Source: Bacteroidales bacterium (GTDB lineage Bacteria > Bacteroidota > Bacteroidia > Bacteroidales > Tenuifilaceae). From it: a stretch of DNA of 35,295 nucleotides. Below, piece by piece: positions 34,142 to 35,295 of the stretch (positions are counted from its first letter, which is position 1; each line of letters starts with the position of its first letter). A program made the position numbers and the translations under genes. Where the stretch lies: assembly GCA_017524185.1 (NCBI GenBank), contig JAFWUG010000128.1, positions 1 through 35,295 on the forward strand, written 5' to 3'. The notes below the pieces were generated by a model. The model made no database searches. It was not told the origin of the DNA and was given only the letters and a program-made list of their open reading frames with translations.

Positions 34142-35295
34142 ATGGCACAGACACTTACCCCCCCCCCATCAGCTGGGCTGGATAGAGTTCCGAACCTTAA
34201 ACCCCTTGCGGCCATGAGGCGCGCGGCCGCCATGGCGCTGGTGATGCTCATCGCGCTCGCCGCGCCCGCCCAGCAGGGCATCAGCTACCAGGCCGCCCTG
34301 CGCAACGCCCAGGGCGAACCGATGGCCAACCGCGAGGTGCGGCTGCGGCTCACCCTGCGCGAGGGCGCAACCGACCGCTACGCCGAGACTCAGACCGTAA
34401 CCACCACGGCGCTGGGCCTGATCAACGTGGTGGTGGGCGAGGGTACGCCCGTGAGCGGCGACTTCGGCCAGCTCGACTGGAGCCACCAGTACGACCTGGT
34501 GGTGGAGATCGACACCGAGCTCAGCGGCAGCTACACCCAGCTGCAGGCCAGCGCGCTGCACCCCGTGCCGCAGGCCCAGTGGGCGCGGGTGGCCTCGGAG
34601 CTGCAGATGCCCGAGAGCCGCGGCCTGACGCTGCAGCCCAAGCCCACGGCGCAGCTGCACGAGGACTCGGTGCTGTTCGGCGTGCGCAACAAGAACGGTG
34701 ATTTGGTGTTCGCCGTCTATAACAGCGGCGTGGCCGTGTACGTGGACGACCGCGACAACGGCAGCCGCCCGCAGCGGGCGGGCTTCATGGTGGGGGGCAT
34801 GGACGGCACCCGCAACGGCACGCAGCGCACGCTGTTCGCCGTGGACGGCACCGGCACGCAGGTGCTGGTCGATGAGGGGACCGGCGGCCGCCCGCAGCGG
34901 GCGGGCTTCAGGGTGGGCGGCATGGACGGCACCCGCGACGGCGAGCGCGCCCAGCGCAACCTGTTCGAGGTGGACGCCAGCGGCACCCGCGTGCATGTTG
35001 ATGGCCGCGACGCCACGGGCCGCCCGCAGCGGGCGGGCTTCATGGTGGGCGGCATGGATGGCACCCGCGCCGGCAGCACGCTGCTCACGGTCGACTCGTC
35101 GGGCACCAGCGTGTTCATCGACGATGCCACCACGGCAGGACGCCCGCAACGCGCGGGCTTCAGGGTGGGCGGCATGGACGGCACCCGCGCCAGCCAGCAG
35201 GCCAACTACTTCGTGGTAACCTCCGACAGCACGCGCGTGTACGTCGATGAGCGCAACCGGCCGCAGCGGGCGGGCTTCGCGGTGGGCGGCATGGA
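34142..35295 (+). CDS. Secreted repeat protein, 5' part, runs off the window
   Basis: The frame is open from the ATG at 34142 to the window edge (384 codons). The upstream 20 bases are A-rich (CATAACAAAACATAAATCAT) within GC-rich DNA, as expected for a Bacteroidota translation start. A second ATG at 34214 (codon 25) begins a plain signal peptide, MRRAAAMALVMLIALAAPAQ, so it is an alternative start. Codons 6-9 run through a tract of ten C. After the signal comes an N-terminal domain, about residues 44-135 (GISYQAALRNAQGEPMANRE, VTTTALGLINVVVGEGTPVS), like that of surface and tail-fibre proteins in this phylum. Five repeats with RPQRAGFxVGGMDGTR follow, starting at residues 209, 250, 294, 334 and 373 (periods 41, 44, 40, 39). 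Base composition is far more GC-rich than its neighbours. Function unknown; likely a surface or secreted structural protein. Confidence 0.75.
   Translation, partial: MAQTLTPPPSAGLDRVPNLKPLAAMRRAAAMALVMLIALAAPAQQGISYQAALRNAQGEPMANREVRLRLTLREGATDRYAETQTVTTTALGLINVVVGEGTPVSGDFGQLDWSHQYDLVVEIDTELSGSYTQLQASALHPVPQAQWARVASELQMPESRGLTLQPKPTAQLHEDSVLFGVRNKNGDLVFAVYNSGVAVYVDDRDNGSRPQRAGFMVGGMDGTRNGTQRTLFAVDGTGTQVLVDEGTGGRPQRAGFRVGGMDGTRDGERAQRNLFEVDASGTRVHVDGRDATGRPQRAGFMVGGMDGTRAGSTLLTVDSSGTSVFIDDATTAGRPQRAGFRVGGMDGTRASQQANYFVVTSDSTRVYVDERNRPQRAGFAVGGM
34158..34167 (+). repeat. Ten-base poly-C tract in the 5' end of the repeat-protein gene
   Basis: Ten C residues follow ACACTTA and precede ATCAGC, in frame between the ATG at 34142 and the signal peptide at 34214. 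Slippage of one or two bases would shift the frame started at 34142. Homopolymer tracts of this kind are the usual switch of phase-variable surface genes. Confidence 0.7.
34765..35295 (+). repeat. Protein repeats with embedded GC palindromes
   Basis: The five RPQRAGF repeats start at codons located at 34766, 34889, 35021, 35141 and 35258. In the first three the RPQRAG codons form a perfect palindrome, CCGCCCGC-A-GCGGGCGG (34765-34781, 34888-34904, 35020-35036). In the last two it is imperfect. The segment GGCATGGACGGCACCCGC is also nearly identical in all. Such near-identical DNA favours recombination between units. Confidence 0.75.

Noticed and set aside
34169..35149. Minus-strand open frame of 326 codons rich in Ala, His and Arg
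   Set aside because: It is the antisense shadow of the GC-rich repeat protein. The plus-strand frame has a signal peptide, a recognisable N-terminal domain and regular repeats, which this one lacks.

Overview
The window looks like chromosomal DNA from a Bacteroidota bacterium, probably order Bacteroidales. Four things support this. The ribosomal proteins are of Bacteroidota type (89-residue S14 and an L36 lacking most zinc ligands). Several genes start just downstream of a TAnnTTTG promoter element with no clear Shine-Dalgarno sequence. A gingipain-like C25 protease carries a C-terminal type IX secretion (T9SS) sorting domain. A sensor of two-component-propeller (Reg_prop) type is present. 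The species cannot be named from this sequence.

Layout. Positions 1-12294 hold most of the S10/spc/alpha ribosomal superoperon on the + strand: the end of rplB, then rpsS, rplV, rpsC, rplP, rpmC, rpsQ, rplN, rplX, rplE, rpsN, rpsH, rplF, rplR, rpsE, rpmD, rplO, secY, map, infA, rpmJ, rpsM, rpsK, rpsD, rpoA and rplQ. Two short genes, rpmD and rpmJ, lie in what look like gaps, and an internal promoter precedes rpsM. Enolase (eno) follows after a hairpin and ends at a strong terminator near 13730-13756. Next come an exported sensor that fuses a propeller to a SpoIIE-type phosphatase, and a patatin phospholipase fused to a POTRA and outer-membrane barrel. Tail to tail with the latter are minus-strand genes for an NAD synthetase with an apparently dead glutaminase domain, an outer-membrane barrel protein and a family 2 glycosyltransferase. 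An exported Ntn-hydrolase follows on the + strand. The minus-strand genes pruA, an SH3-domain membrane lipoprotein and ispD come next, then a 1565-residue C25 protease with a T9SS signal.

The last 2 kb differ in character. Positions 33216-33780 contain no convincing gene but several palindromes, including an inverted pair of REP-like elements. At 33792-33862 two tandem 18-bp palindromes sit directly on a promoter. That promoter faces a very GC-rich segment with a 45-codon ORF and then a repeat-rich secreted or surface protein that runs off the window. The protein's reading frame starts through a run of ten C residues, the classic layout of a phase-variable surface gene. This promoter/operator, small ORF, C-tract and repeat-protein unit is the best candidate here for something undescribed. 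The NAD synthetase with the degenerate amidase domain is the second.

The genes fall into three groups: translation and export core (ribosome, SecY, Map, IF-1, RNA polymerase alpha), central metabolism (Eno, NadE, PruA, IspD) and cell-envelope or surface functions (sensor-phosphatase, patatin autotransporter, barrel protein, glycosyltransferase, C25 protease, repeat protein). No rRNA, tRNA, CRISPR array, transposase or intact mobile element was seen.
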